Below are positions 7,210-16,789 of a DNA stretch of 64,000 bases, piece after piece. Each line of letters starts with the position of its first letter. The first letter of the stretch is position 1. The DNA is from JAEZJZ01 sp050949055. GTDB lineage: Bacteria > Bacillota > UBA994 > UBA5500. The notes beneath the pieces are model-generated. The model did no database searches. It was not told the origin of the DNA and was given only the letters and a program-made list of their open reading frames with translations. A program made the position numbers and the translations under genes. The DNA is taken from NCBI GenBank assembly GCA_050949055.1, contig JBMNFA010000001.1, forward strand, positions 558,001 through 622,000, read 5' to 3'.

Positions 7210-8427
7210 CTACTCCCACATTTCCTTGAACCAACCGACAACGCGCGCCAGGAGCCCCACATTGCGCCGGCCTCTGCGCATAGACCTGGTCTGTTCACCG
7301 ACAGTCTGTCGTCTGATCGCATGCATTACCAGGCCGATGGCTGTAGCATATGAACTATCCTCCATTCCACCGACACCATCCTGAGCCAGACGCACACTGC
7401 AGGACAGAAACGCCCGCAAGTATGGAGCCAGGCCCTTCGTCTTTGAAACCCCTCCCACCAAAACCAGGCCGGAAGGAATACTCTCAGGAACATGCATCCG
7501 CGGCAACTCCTCCGCGACAAAACTGAAGATCTCATTGATTCGCGGTTCAATGATGCTGCTCAGATGACGTACTGGAACCGTACTCTCCTGTCCACCCACA
7601 TCCTGTATATTGAACTGCCGTTCTTCCGGCACGTTGAGCAAAGTGCCCTGCTCTATCTTGATCTTCTCAGCTAAAGCGGCGCTGGTCCTCAGTCCCCAAG
7701 CGATGTCTCCAGTGATGTAATCACCGCCCAACGCGATGGCACCGATGGCCTGCAAAGACCCAGCGTGGTAATAGGCCAGCTCGCAGGTGCCGCCGCCGAT
7801 ATCGGCCAGGACTACCCCTAGCTCCCGTTCATCAGGGGAGAGTATCATCTCGCCCAAGGCCATGGCGTTAAGCACCAACGCTTCCACAACCAATCCTGCC
7901 CGTTCCACGCAACGGACCAGATTCTGCACCGAAGTCATCACGCCGGTGACCAGCAGTGCCTCCACCTCCAAGCGGATACCTGCCATGCCGGCCGGCGAGC
8001 GAATGCCTTCATAGCCATCGATGATGTATTGCCTGGGAATGACGTCAAGGATTTCCCGGTTGCTGGGCAGATTGATCACCCTCGCTGCCTGCAACACCCG
8101 CTCCACATCGTCCTCAGTGATCTCCTTATCGTCGCTGGAAACAGCGACGATGCCGCGATTGACAATCAGGGAGGCATGCGTATTCGACACTCCCACATAC
8201 ACGCTGGTAACGTCAACTCCAGCCATGCGTTGTGCCTGATCCACTGCTTCCTCGATGCAACGAGCCGTGCTCTCGATGTCAACCACGGTGCCTTTCTTGA
8301 TACCCTGGGAGGGGCTGCAGCCCAAACCAATTATGTTCCATTCGCCCCGTTGGTCTACTTCACAGATGGCACAACGCACAAACGAAGTACCTATATCAAG
8401 ACCCGCAAGTATTTCCCTTCTGGCCAC
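7210..8427 (-). CDS. ftsA: Cell division protein FtsA
   Basis: 405 residues of the actin/Hsp70 ATPase fold. EILAGLDIGTSFVRCAI is phosphate motif 1, VLADIGGGTCELAYY phosphate motif 2, and SGLVLVGGVSKTKGL the adenosine motif. The C-terminus ends in an amphipathic helix (VGLLARVVGWFKEMWE) that tethers the Z ring to the membrane. I take the GTG at 8427 as start because AGGAGGT lies 6 bases before it; the frame extends 11 codons further upstream without a ribosome site. The 178 bases before it hold no convincing promoter. Confidence 0.95.
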   Translation of the reverse strand: MARREILAGLDIGTSFVRCAICEVDQRGEWNIIGLGCSPSQGIKKGTVVDIESTARCIEEAVDQAQRMAGVDVTSVYVGVSNTHASLIVNRGIVAVSSDDKEITEDDVERVLQAARVINLPSNREILDVIPRQYIIDGYEGIRSPAGMAGIRLEVEALLVTGVMTSVQNLVRCVERAGLVVEALVLNAMALGEMILSPDERELGVVLADIGGGTCELAYYHAGSLQAIGAIALGGDYITGDIAWGLRTSAALAEKIKIEQGTLLNVPEERQFNIQDVGGQESTVPVRHLSSIIEPRINEIFSFVAEELPRMHVPESIPSGLVLVGGVSKTKGLAPYLRAFLSCSVRLAQDGVGGMEDSSYATAIGLVMHAIRRQTVGEQTRSMRRGRRNVGLLARVVGWFKEMWE

Positions 8428-8593
8428 TATCGCACCTCCTGCCAGGGCCCACTCTAGCATTTATCTGCACACATTGAATCGCCTACAACTGCCTACTTAC
8501 TAATTCCACATATACAACAAGGTTCCTCTGACAACTAAGTAATTTATCAGCTTTTTGAGCATAATTCCCGGCAACCCGTCAGCAGTATGTACC

Positions 8594-8616
8594 GCAGAGC
8601 TATGATCAAGCTCTGC
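8594..8616. repeat. 8-bp hairpin spanning the stop of sbp
   Basis: GCAGAGCT and AGCTCTGC are exact complements around a 7-base loop that includes part of the sbp stop codon. No T-tract follows on the minus strand, so it is more likely an RNA processing, attenuation or stability element between sbp and ftsA than a full terminator. Confidence 0.5.
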
Positions 8617-8950
8617 CGCGCCAGCGTTCGATTAATATCCGCCTAACAATTGCTAGGTTCTGGAATAAGCGTACACCGAAGACAAAGATGGCGGCCATAT
8701 ACAGGTTGACACCCAGCTTGTCCCCCAGAAAGGCGAGCACTCCCGCCAGCAACGTGTTGAAAAAGAACCCAGTAAGGAAGATCAGGCTGTCAAACTTATT
8801 CTCCAGAAGAGCTTTGATCCCTCCAAAAACCGAGTCCAAGGCGGCCAGCAAAGCCACGGACATATAGGTGGCCAAGGCAGCCGGGACACTGAATTTGGTC
8901 AAATAGCCGATCAAGAAACCCAGGGCTAAAGCCAGTACTGGTAACAGCAT
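8606..8950 (-). CDS. sbp: Small basic membrane protein Sbp (DUF1290)
   Basis: 114 residues with about four hydrophobic segments and a basic C-terminus (RRILIERWRGRA). ATYMSVALLAALDSVFGGIKA and the following DSLIFLTGFFFNTLLAGVLAF block are typical of the DUF1290 family encoded between ftsQ and ftsA in many Firmicutes. The molecular function is unknown. Its ATG overlaps the end of the DUF881 gene by one base, implying coupled translation. Confidence 0.88.
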   Translation of the reverse strand: MLLPVLALALGFLIGYLTKFSVPAALATYMSVALLAALDSVFGGIKALLENKFDSLIFLTGFFFNTLLAGVLAFLGDKLGVNLYMAAIFVFGVRLFQNLAIVRRILIERWRGRA

Positions 8951-9672
8951 TATTGGTTGCCTCCTGTTACCGGTTTGGCATAGTCAAATCGGACCGGTCG
9001 CTTATATGCAGGAACGCGGATCGTGTCCTCTCTCTTGACGGAAATGCCGATACCGAAGTAGCTGAGGGTGTCCACCACACCCTCCCGAATGTGCAACGAG
9101 CTATCCAGTGTCTCCGGGTTTCCGATTACTTTGATCACGAAGGGGGCACCGACCCTGACGTTGTTGATGGAGATGGTCGGGCCCGCACAGTGAATCTCTG
9201 ACGTAGCCAACAGCCTTTGCTCGTTGATGGATATGGCCTCGGCCCCGGCTGCAGACAGTACATTGACCAGCTTGAGCAGGTCTTCATCATGCACCAGATA
9301 GACATTAGGGTTATCTCCCGGTCGGGATACTGCTTGGCTGTCGCTGAGGGTGATCACCAAGCCGGGACCTTCCACCGCCACCAAGCCAGCCAGCAGGCGA
9401 GCATTCTCCAATTCCGACTGAATTACCTGCATCGAACTTTCGCCTTTCAGGGCAGCCTGCTCGTATTGCTGCACCCGCTCGCGCATCTCCTCCAGGTCCC
9501 GCGTCAGCAGTTGATTCTGGCTGATCGTCTCCATCAATACGGAGCGCATCTCGGTCACCCGCAGATCGGGGAGCGCGCCTTCCATTTCGGTGGCTGAACG
9601 AAACTGGACAGCAATAAACAGCCCTACCAGGAGAGCCACCAAGGAAATCGTCAGCTGTACCTTCATCTTCAT
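8950..9672 (-). CDS. DUF881 family protein (YlxW/YlxX-like)
   Basis: 240 residues: one N-terminal membrane segment (about 5-22), a coiled-coil stretch (about 40-90, rich in E/Q/L), then the DUF881 domain with EGPGLVITLSD, YLVHDEDLLKLVNVL and AGAEAISINEQRL. The family is found only in the dcw region of Gram-positive bacteria between ftsQ and sbp, as here, and is thought to act at the division site. Only one DUF881 copy is present, whereas some species have two. Confidence 0.88.
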   Translation of the reverse strand: MKMKVQLTISLVALLVGLFIAVQFRSATEMEGALPDLRVTEMRSVLMETISQNQLLTRDLEEMRERVQQYEQAALKGESSMQVIQSELENARLLAGLVAVEGPGLVITLSDSQAVSRPGDNPNVYLVHDEDLLKLVNVLSAAGAEAISINEQRLLATSEIHCAGPTISINNVRVGAPFVIKVIGNPETLDSSLHIREGVVDTLSYFGIGISVKREDTIRVPAYKRPVRFDYAKPVTGGNQ

Positions 9673-9724
9673 CTAATTCAGCCCCTTTAAATCGGTAAGC
9701 ATTGATTGCTCCAGGCGAGTGGCT

Positions 9725-10456
9725 TCATCGGCCCTCGCTGAACACTGCCTTGCCGCTGCTGACGTCCAATCGCCCTGTCAACAACTGATCCTGTTGGTCT
9801 TCTCGTACCTTGTCCAACATCGCCGCCAGAGCAGCAAACTTGGTCTCCAGATTCTTGCAGTCCCCCACTACGATGCGCAGCGGATCTCGGGAATAGAGGA
9901 TGACGCTCTCTGGATTGCTGATGTTGATCTCCGAGATTTCATGCTGCAGTGCCTCTGGCATCGCTTGAAGACAAGCAGCGGCGGCAGACCATCCCCGTTC
10001 ATCCTGTATCTTATCGCCAACTGTCGGCGACACCTGCATGAGGCCAGTGACCACCGGCAGGTTAAGCGATGCAAACTGAGCGGTCACGGCCAGCACCCGC
10101 CCCTCTTGGTCAACCACCAGCCAGTTGCTAAAGTAGGGAATGGCGGCAACGCCCACGTTCTCGTCGATCTCGATCACCAATGTGGACGGCAAGCGGCGAT
10201 AGACCCGAGCAGACAAAATGCGCTTATCCGCCTCCAGCCGCGACTTGATCTGGCCCAAATCAATCTTCAACAGGCTCATACCGCGGCTGACACCAGCCAG
10301 TTGCTCCACTTGCCAAGGGCTGAGGGTGTTCAACTCCAAGATCTCTATCTGCTTAATGGCCAAGAACCAAGGAGCTTGTACCACCTGCCAGCAAAAAAGA
10401 AGGAGCAACAATGCCAGAAAGGCAAATTTCAGTTTCCTGCTAGCTTTCACAGCCAT
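9725..10456 (-). CDS. ftsQ: Cell division protein FtsQ/DivIB
   Basis: 243 residues: a short basic cytoplasmic tail, one membrane segment (about 9-25), a POTRA domain (FLAIKQIEILELNTLSPWQVEQLAGV) and the beta domain (RVYRRLPSTLVIEIDENVGVA, NWLVVDQEGRVLAV). FtsQ/DivIB bridges early and late divisome proteins outside the membrane, together with FtsL. ATG at 10456. It follows murA by 182 bases in the direction of transcription, so it may have extra regulation. Confidence 0.9.
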   Translation of the reverse strand: MAVKASRKLKFAFLALLLLLFCWQVVQAPWFLAIKQIEILELNTLSPWQVEQLAGVSRGMSLLKIDLGQIKSRLEADKRILSARVYRRLPSTLVIEIDENVGVAAIPYFSNWLVVDQEGRVLAVTAQFASLNLPVVTGLMQVSPTVGDKIQDERGWSAAAACLQAMPEALQHEISEINISNPESVILYSRDPLRIVVGDCKNLETKFAALAAMLDKVREDQQDQLLTGRLDVSSGKAVFSEGR

Positions 10457-10638
10457 TGTCCTCCCAATTTCATGTAAGCTCCAATGCTACCTAGGCGTCA
10501 AGCCTCAGTCCAACTTCTTTCGGTTGTGGTAGACCCTGCATGATCTGGTTTGAGACTCGGCACCTTCCTATTACTTCATCATAGCACAGATCAGTATATT
10601 TACACAGCATCCTTAATCTGTCTGTCGCTGGACCCATC

Positions 10639-11895
10639 CTATTCACCTATGCATTCGATCAATGCGCCTAGGCCACGCATGTTTTCCTTTAAGCGTTCGT
10701 ATCCGCGGTAGATGTGGTGCACTTCGTCGATCACCGTCAACCCTTCTGCCGCTAGGGCCGCCAATACCAGCGCAGCACCTGCCCTGAGGTCTGTGGTGGT
10801 GACATTGGCGCTGCTGAAGGCGCTCACGCCTTTGATCACCGCGGTGCGTTCGTTCACTTTGATATTCGCTCCCATGCGGCGCAACTCATCCACATGTTTG
10901 TAGCGGCTCTCAAACACTGTCTCGGTGACGATGCTGGTACCCTCAGCCAGGCAGAGCAAAGCCATCATCGGTGCCTGTAGATCGGTAGGAAAGCCGGGAT
11001 ATGGCAAGGTGCGCAATGACTCGATGGCTTGTAGCCGGCGGCTGGCACCCACTGTGATCTCATCCTCACCGACCTCCACATCGGCACCCATCTCGCGCAA
11101 TTTGGCCAGCAGCGACTCCAAGTGCTCCGGAATGACGTTTTCCGCGGTGACGCGGCCACCGGTAATAGCGCCGGCCAGCAAATATGTTCCGGCTACAATG
11201 CGATCTGGGATAACGGTGTGCTCCGCTCCATGCAAAGCCGCCACCCCTTCAATCCGAATGGTATCAGTCCCGGCACCCCTGACATTAGCGCCCATGGCGT
11301 TGAGGAAATTCTGCAGGTCCACGATCTCGGGCTCTTTGGCCGCATTGCTGATCGTCGTCTGGCCGGCGGCCAGGGTAGCCGCCATCATCAAGTTCTCAGT
11401 CGCCCCTACGCTGGGGTAGTCCAGATGGATAGCTGCCCCTTTCAGTCTAGTGGCGCTAGCCGCTATGTAACCGTGTCGCTCCTTGATGGTCACTCCCAAC
11501 TCTCGTAGTCCCTTGAGGTGCAAATCAATCGGCCTGGTGCCGATGGCACAGCCTCCCGGTTGCGAGACTTTGGCATATCCAAACCTCGCCAGCAGTGCCC
11601 CCATCACAATGATGGAAGAGCGCATTTCACGCATCAGCGCTTCCGGGATGGTCTGAGAAGTCAGCCTGGCCGCCTCGATATAGCAACCATCGGCTGCTTC
11701 AGACACCTCTACACCCAAGTTGCGCAAGATACTCCACATCACCTTCACATCGGTGAGATTTGGCAACCCCTGGATGAGGCATGGCTCTGGCGTCAGCAGC
11801 GTTGCCGCCAGTATTGGTAGGGCAGCATTCTTAGCACCACCTATTCGCACCCGGCCCTGCAATGGATGGCCTCCCGCTATTACAATTCTTTCCAT
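10639..11895 (-). CDS. murA: UDP-N-acetylglucosamine 1-carboxyvinyltransferase MurA
   Basis: 418 residues. The enzyme transfers enolpyruvate from PEP to UDP-GlcNAc, the first committed step of peptidoglycan synthesis. Seen: IGGAKNAALPILAATLL (KN of the active site), QPGGCAIGTRPIDLHLKGL with the catalytic Cys at about residue 117, and TDLQAPMMALLCLAEG. ATG at 11895 follows AGAGGGG; an open frame extending 79 codons upstream has no MurA similarity. Its position after murG, with murC and murB missing, is unusual. Confidence 0.96.
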   Translation of the reverse strand: MERIVIAGGHPLQGRVRIGGAKNAALPILAATLLTPEPCLIQGLPNLTDVKVMWSILRNLGVEVSEAADGCYIEAARLTSQTIPEALMREMRSSIIVMGALLARFGYAKVSQPGGCAIGTRPIDLHLKGLRELGVTIKERHGYIAASATRLKGAAIHLDYPSVGATENLMMAATLAAGQTTISNAAKEPEIVDLQNFLNAMGANVRGAGTDTIRIEGVAALHGAEHTVIPDRIVAGTYLLAGAITGGRVTAENVIPEHLESLLAKLREMGADVEVGEDEITVGASRRLQAIESLRTLPYPGFPTDLQAPMMALLCLAEGTSIVTETVFESRYKHVDELRRMGANIKVNERTAVIKGVSAFSSANVTTTDLRAGAALVLAALAAEGLTVIDEVHHIYRGYERLKENMRGLGALIECIGE

Positions 11896-12162
11896 GCTAC
11901 GATTCACCCCTCTCGTTGTCCGGCAAAGACCTGCCTTTAGCGGACTGTGACTACATACTATGGGTAGGCCGAGTATTTTGTGACAAGGAGCTTGTCTGAC
12001 AAAACGGCATGATTCAGTCAATACCAGTGGCCACTCTCCATCGGCTAGACTGGCGTGCTTAGGCGCTGTCCGCGAACAATTCGGTATCAGCCGATAGTTG
12101 CTTGCGCACCAATCAATTGACTGGGATCGCAAGTTCGGAAGGGCAGCCTCGCGAAGGCAGGT

Positions 12163-13266
12163 TTATCCTCGGGCCAACGCCAGCACTAGCTGCCCCAGCC
12201 GCAAGGTGGCCCCCGGATGGCTGGCTGCTTTGCTGGCAGCAGCCATTTGATTCCAGCGAGTCTTGTCCCCCAGAATATCCTCTATATTGGCGGCTAGATT
12301 GTCCGCCGATAGCATCTGCTCTCTGATCACCAACGCTGCACCTTGTCGAGCCAGGGCATTAGCGTTGTGTTCCTGATGGTTGTCTGTGACATTAGGCGAC
12401 GGGATGAAGATGGCCGGCACCCCACAAGCGGCTATCTCCTCCATGGTGCTGGCACCTGCGCGGGAAATGACCAGATCCGCCGCCGCTAAGGCATGAGGCA
12501 TGTCGTACATGAAGCGGATCACCTGCCAACGATGATCGGCTCGGTTGCTGGTCTCTCGCCATTCGCTGACCATGTTAAAATACCGCTCCCCAGCCACCTG
12601 CAGCAAGTACAGTTGCGGATCCTGAAGCAAACGCTGCGCGCAATTGGCCACCGCCTGATTCAGCTTCAATGCTCCCCCGCTGCCGCCCACCGACATCACT
12701 ACCTTCGCGTCTGGAGGCAGGCCCAGCCTTTTTCTGCCCTCGGCGCGATCGGTATGATAGAACTCCTGGCGGATGGGCATACCAGTGACCTCAATCCGTT
12801 TGGCTTTAGGAAGCCTAGCACCGGCCTCCTGATGGCTGGTGGCCACCACGCTGGCTACTCGGGACAGCCAACGCGTGGTCAAACCTGGGTACGCATTCTG
12901 CTCGTGGATCAGCGTCGGCACCCCCAACCCCGCCGCGGCCATGATCGCCGGCCCGCTGGCATAGCCACCGGTCCCTACCGCTACGTCAGGGTTGAAGCCA
13001 CGCACGATGCGTCTGGCTTGCAGCAGGCCTTGCCCCGCCCACCAGAGGCTGCGGGCCGCCTGCAGCGGGTTGGACCGGGAAAGTCCGACCACCCGAAGCG
13101 TCTCCAGCGGAAAACCTTCTTTGGGAATGAGCGTAGTCTCCATACCTCGTTCAGCCCCGATAAACAGGATTTCTGCATCCGGACAGAGGTTAAGAACCGA
13201 CTTGGCAATGGCTACCGCCGGATAAATGTGGCCGCCGGTACCACCGCCAGAAAAGACTACTCGCAT
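12163..13266 (-). CDS. murG: Undecaprenyl-PP-MurNAc-pentapeptide-UDPGlcNAc GlcNAc transferase MurG
   Basis: 367 residues, GT28 glycosyltransferase making lipid II from lipid I on the inner membrane face. N-terminal FSGGGTGGHIYPAVAIA is the diphosphate-binding loop; VMSVGGSGGALKLNQAV and ISRAGASTMEEIAACGVPAIFIPSP are the C-domain UDP-GlcNAc motifs. It begins 11 bases after ftsW. The 267 bases between its stop and murA carry no gene, although murC and murB often stand there. Confidence 0.97.
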   Translation of the reverse strand: MRVVFSGGGTGGHIYPAVAIAKSVLNLCPDAEILFIGAERGMETTLIPKEGFPLETLRVVGLSRSNPLQAARSLWWAGQGLLQARRIVRGFNPDVAVGTGGYASGPAIMAAAGLGVPTLIHEQNAYPGLTTRWLSRVASVVATSHQEAGARLPKAKRIEVTGMPIRQEFYHTDRAEGRKRLGLPPDAKVVMSVGGSGGALKLNQAVANCAQRLLQDPQLYLLQVAGERYFNMVSEWRETSNRADHRWQVIRFMYDMPHALAAADLVISRAGASTMEEIAACGVPAIFIPSPNVTDNHQEHNANALARQGAALVIREQMLSADNLAANIEDILGDKTRWNQMAAASKAASHPGATLRLGQLVLALARG

Positions 13267-13277
13267 CTAGATCACCG

Positions 13278-14420
13278 TCATTCTCGCACGTATTTGGAAA
13301 CGTTCAGTAAAACACCAATGGAAGCCATAGTAAAGAGCAGCGAAGAGCCGCCGTAGCTGATCAAGGGCAGAGTGATGCCAGTGGTAGGTATGCTTCCGGT
13401 GACCACGGCGATATTGATGATCGCCTGCAGACCAACCATGGTGGTCATCCCTACGGCCAGCAAAGAAGCGAAGGCATCGGGGGCGCTCATGGCAATACGG
13501 AAGCCCCGCCAGATGAATACTCCGAACAGCAACACCACCAGGCTGGTGCCGAAGAACCCCAACTCCTCACCGATGATGGCCAAAATGAAGTCCGTGTGAG
13601 GTTCGGGCAGGTAGAACTGCTTCTGTATACTTTGAGCCAACCCTCGTCCGAACAGGCCCCCAGGCCCTAGCGCATAAAAGGATTGAATCAACTGAAAGCC
13701 ATCCCCAGTGGGATCAGACCACGGATTGAGGAAGCTTAAGCGATCTATGCGATAATCAGAAGTGAAGACCAGCAAGCCAACGGCCGCCAGCGCCAACACA
13801 CCTAACGCAATGATATGGCTCCATTTGGCGCCAGCCACAAAGATCATCACTGCCGCTACGGCGAAAATGGCAATGGCCGTTCCTAAGTCCGGTTCAGCCA
13901 CCACCAACCCGCAAACCAGACCGGTAAGCAGCAGGCAAGGCAGTAGGCCTTTGTGAAAACTCTGCATCGACTTGCCTTTGTCGGCCATCATTTTGGCTAA
14001 GAAGAAGGCGAGACTGATCTTGGCGATCTCCGAGGGCTGCAATACCTGGTCTCCAATGCCCAACCAGCGCCGCGAACCGTTGCGCTCCACCCCGATACCG
14101 GGGATTAGGACTAACAACAGCAGGATGATGGACACTATGAAGGCCAGCTTGGACAACTTGGCCAAATTCCAGTAGTTGATGCGCATCCCGAGCAGCAAAG
14201 CAACCAGCCCGATCAGCACCCAGGACAACTGCCGCCGAGCAAAAAAGTAGCTGTAACCATCTGGGTCTGCGACTGTCTTGGTGCTGTGGCGTGAAACAAA
14301 CTCACTGGCACTATAGACCATGACCAAACCAACCGCCAGCAACAGCATTACCGTAACCAACAGAACGAAATCCGGCGCATGTTTTCGTTGTCTCACCCTC
14401 GCCACCCTTCCCTCTACCAT
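13278..14420 (-). CDS. ftsW: Peptidoglycan glycosyltransferase FtsW/SpoVE (SEDS)
   Basis: 380 residues with about ten membrane segments. SEDS-family motifs: ERNGSRRWLGIGDQVLQPSEIAKISLAFFLAK near the middle, DLGTAIAIFAVAA, and PTTGITLPLISYGGSSLLF near the C-terminus. It polymerises lipid II with a partner class B PBP, here probably the one at 18329-20425. Whether it serves vegetative division, the spore cortex (SpoVE) or both cannot be told from sequence. It starts 8 bases after mraY; murD, usually between them, is absent. Confidence 0.95.
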   Translation of the reverse strand: MVEGRVARVRQRKHAPDFVLLVTVMLLLAVGLVMVYSASEFVSRHSTKTVADPDGYSYFFARRQLSWVLIGLVALLLGMRINYWNLAKLSKLAFIVSIILLLLVLIPGIGVERNGSRRWLGIGDQVLQPSEIAKISLAFFLAKMMADKGKSMQSFHKGLLPCLLLTGLVCGLVVAEPDLGTAIAIFAVAAVMIFVAGAKWSHIIALGVLALAAVGLLVFTSDYRIDRLSFLNPWSDPTGDGFQLIQSFYALGPGGLFGRGLAQSIQKQFYLPEPHTDFILAIIGEELGFFGTSLVVLLFGVFIWRGFRIAMSAPDAFASLLAVGMTTMVGLQAIINIAVVTGSIPTTGITLPLISYGGSSLLFTMASIGVLLNVSKYVRE

Positions 14421-14427
14421 CTAGCGT

Positions 14428-15396
14428 TCATGCCAATATCAAGAGACCGATAATGCCTCCTGCTACGCTGAGAATAGACCAGACTGCGACTATCTTGACC
14501 TCTGACCAGCCACCCAACTCGAAATGATGATGGATCGGTGCCATACGAAACACCCGGCGACCGCCGGTCAGCTTGAAGTAGGTTACCTGGATCACATCAG
14601 ACAGGGTCTCCAGCAAGTAAACCACTCCGATGGGTATGAGCAACAGTTCCGTCTTGGTGAGTACTGCCCAACAGGTCAGTGCGCCACCCAAGGCCAATGA
14701 ACCCACGTCCCCCATGAACACCTTGGCCGGGTGCCAATTGAAGCGCAAGTAAGCCAACAATCCGCCGATCATCGCTGCGGCGGTCAATGACACTACTGGA
14801 ACATCCTTAATCCACCCGATGAACAGATATGCCACGGAAGTAATCAGGAAGCTGGTGCCGCAGAGGCCGTCCACGCCATCGGTGAGATTGACGGCATTTG
14901 CTTCTGCTATACTGACGAAGACCACAAAAGGCCAATAGAGCCATCCCAAACTGATTTGCCAACCGACCACCGGCACCGTCAGGTGGTCCGGCACCCCCAG
15001 GTAACGCAACATGAAGAAGAACAGCGTGCCCACCAGCAGTTCACCCAGTAGCTTTTCCCGCGCCCTTAACCCCAGAGACCTCTTCTTAACCACTTTCAGG
15101 TAATCATCTACAAAACCGATTACACCAAAACCTAACAGCAACCACAGCCAAACCAACAGCGGTTGTAGCTGATCGAAGGGAATCCAAAGCAGCAAGCTGA
15201 CCACTACGGGGATGAGAAAGATCAACCCCCCCATGGTCGGGGTGCCGGTCTTGCTCAAATGGGTAGACGGACCATCATCTCGCACAGTCTGACCGACCCG
15301 CAAGCGTTTGAGGTGTACGATCAAGACAGGGCCAAGCAACAATCCCAGCACCAAGGAGGTCAAACCTGCCCTTAGCAGCAGCCGTTCAATGTCCAC
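14428..15396 (-). CDS. mraY: Phospho-N-acetylmuramoyl-pentapeptide-transferase MraY
   Basis: 322 residues, about ten membrane segments; makes lipid I from UDP-MurNAc-pentapeptide and undecaprenyl phosphate. Motifs: KTGTPTMGGLIFL, GFVDDYLKVVKKRSLGL (DD pair), NAVNLTDGVDGL and MAPIHHHFELGGWSE. I choose GTG at 15396, spaced 8 bases from GGGGGG; another GTG 9 bases upstream abuts that site. The start overlaps the end of murF by 11 bases. Confidence 0.96.
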   Translation of the reverse strand: MDIERLLLRAGLTSLVLGLLLGPVLIVHLKRLRVGQTVRDDGPSTHLSKTGTPTMGGLIFLIPVVVSLLLWIPFDQLQPLLVWLWLLLGFGVIGFVDDYLKVVKKRSLGLRAREKLLGELLVGTLFFFMLRYLGVPDHLTVPVVGWQISLGWLYWPFVVFVSIAEANAVNLTDGVDGLCGTSFLITSVAYLFIGWIKDVPVVSLTAAAMIGGLLAYLRFNWHPAKVFMGDVGSLALGGALTCWAVLTKTELLLIPIGVVYLLETLSDVIQVTYFKLTGGRRVFRMAPIHHHFELGGWSEVKIVAVWSILSVAGGIIGLLILA

Positions 15397-16789
15397 GTTC
15401 CTCACCCCCCTCTCCGGTGAGTGCCCAGACTATTGACTCCATCTGCATGCCGCGGGAACCTTTTACCAACACCAGATCGTCGGGGCGGAGCAGCCGCTCG
15501 AGATATGCGGCGGCGGAATCATTGTCGGTGAAGCTCTTCACCTGCTGCAGCCCTTGTTCGACGGCCGCCCGGGCCATCAACTCAGCTAAAGGCCCCACCG
15601 TAAACAGGCCATCCAACTGCAGACTGGCCACCAATTCGCCGATCTCGCGGTGCGCTGATTCCGCCAACGCCCCCAGTTCCAGCATATCTCCCAGTACGGC
15701 GTAGCGGGAGCGGCCCTCAGGATAGGCAGTCAGGACCCGCAGAGCAGCCCGCACCGAATCAGGACCGGCATTATAGACATCATCGATTACGATGGCCCCA
15801 GTCTTGGCTCTAAGTACGTTCAACCGGTGGCTGGCCGGCCGATAGTTCAATAACCCGCGGATACAGTCATGCATATTCAGACCCAGCGCCAAACCGACAG
15901 CAATGGCAGCCAGGCTATTGGGCAGATTGTGCTCGCCGGGGCAGGGAATAGTCACCACTGCCTCCTCCCCTTGCCAGTGGACGACGTATCGCATGCTCAG
16001 GCCTAGATCCTGCACTTGGTCAGCCCAGAGCACATCGTCTCCTGGGCTGGGCTGACTGCTATACCAGATCACGCGACCGGGGGCACGCCTAGCCTGCTCC
16101 CTCACCCAGGGATCATCGCCATTCAACACCGCTATACCATCGGAGCGCATCCCTTGCAGGATTTCGCCCTTGGCTTGCGCGATATTCTCAACGCTCCCCA
16201 AGAGCTCGATGTGGGTGACGCCAACATTGGTGATCACCGCCACATGGGGCGGTGCCACTGAAGTCAGTTCCAGTATCTCTCCCGGGCCGCGCATACCCAT
16301 CTCCAGGACTAGCACGTCCAAATCATGGTTGGCCGCGAGTACCATGGCAGGCAGTCCCATTTCTGTGTTCAGGTTGCCCTGGGTTTTCCCCACTTTCAGG
16401 GTTGATGACAGCGCCGCTGCGATCATCTCTTTGGTGGAGGTCTTGCCGATGCTGCCGGTCACGCCCACCACTTTCGCCTTGATCGTCTGCAAGTAACCCT
16501 TCGCCCACAGCTGCAGAGCACGCAACGGATCATCCACCAAAATGACGGCCAGGCCGTCGGGCAATTCTCCCGGCCACCCACGCCGCACGAAGCTGGCCGC
16601 GGCACCTCGCCGCTGCGCGTCGGCTATGAACATATGCCCGTCGGCCCTCTCCCCTTGTAGGGGTACAAAAATGGCGCCGGGGGTAACCCGGCGGCTGTCC
16701 CAAACTGGGTCACCACACAACAGGGCGCCATCTCCAACCAGGAGCTCCCCCCCGGTCAAATCAGCTATTGTCCGTAACTCCCATTTCAT
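15386..16789 (-). CDS. murF: UDP-N-acetylmuramoyl-tripeptide--D-alanyl-D-alanine ligase MurF
   Basis: 467 residues, ATP-dependent Mur ligase adding D-Ala-D-Ala. N-domain PVWDSRRVTPGAIFVPLQGE binds UDP; central GVTGSIGKTSTKEMIAAAL is the P-loop; TQGNLNTEMGLP and NVGVTHIELLGSVENIAQAK follow; the C-domain has VIDDVYNAGPDSVRAAL. The N-terminus overlaps the end of murE by 29 bases and the C-terminus overlaps mraY, so murE-murF-mraY are tightly coupled. Confidence 0.96.
   Translation of the reverse strand: MKWELRTIADLTGGELLVGDGALLCGDPVWDSRRVTPGAIFVPLQGERADGHMFIADAQRRGAAASFVRRGWPGELPDGLAVILVDDPLRALQLWAKGYLQTIKAKVVGVTGSIGKTSTKEMIAAALSSTLKVGKTQGNLNTEMGLPAMVLAANHDLDVLVLEMGMRGPGEILELTSVAPPHVAVITNVGVTHIELLGSVENIAQAKGEILQGMRSDGIAVLNGDDPWVREQARRAPGRVIWYSSQPSPGDDVLWADQVQDLGLSMRYVVHWQGEEAVVTIPCPGEHNLPNSLAAIAVGLALGLNMHDCIRGLLNYRPASHRLNVLRAKTGAIVIDDVYNAGPDSVRAALRVLTAYPEGRSRYAVLGDMLELGALAESAHREIGELVASLQLDGLFTVGPLAELMARAAVEQGLQQVKSFTDNDSAAAYLERLLRPDDLVLVKGSRGMQMESIVWALTGEGGEERGH

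Noticed and set aside
8428..8593. Sigma-A promoter before ftsA
   Set aside because: TTGTCA with a weak TATGTG at 16 bp was seen, but the -10 match is too poor to call.
11896..12132. 79-codon upstream extension of murA as a possible MurB or MurC remnant
   Set aside because: No residue pattern of MurB or MurC; no ribosome site; murA has a good start at 11895.
14421..14427. Assembly gap as explanation for missing murD
   Set aside because: mraY and ftsW are both complete, with stop and start codons 8 bases apart and no disrupted frame, so the junction looks natural; it remains listed as a finding.
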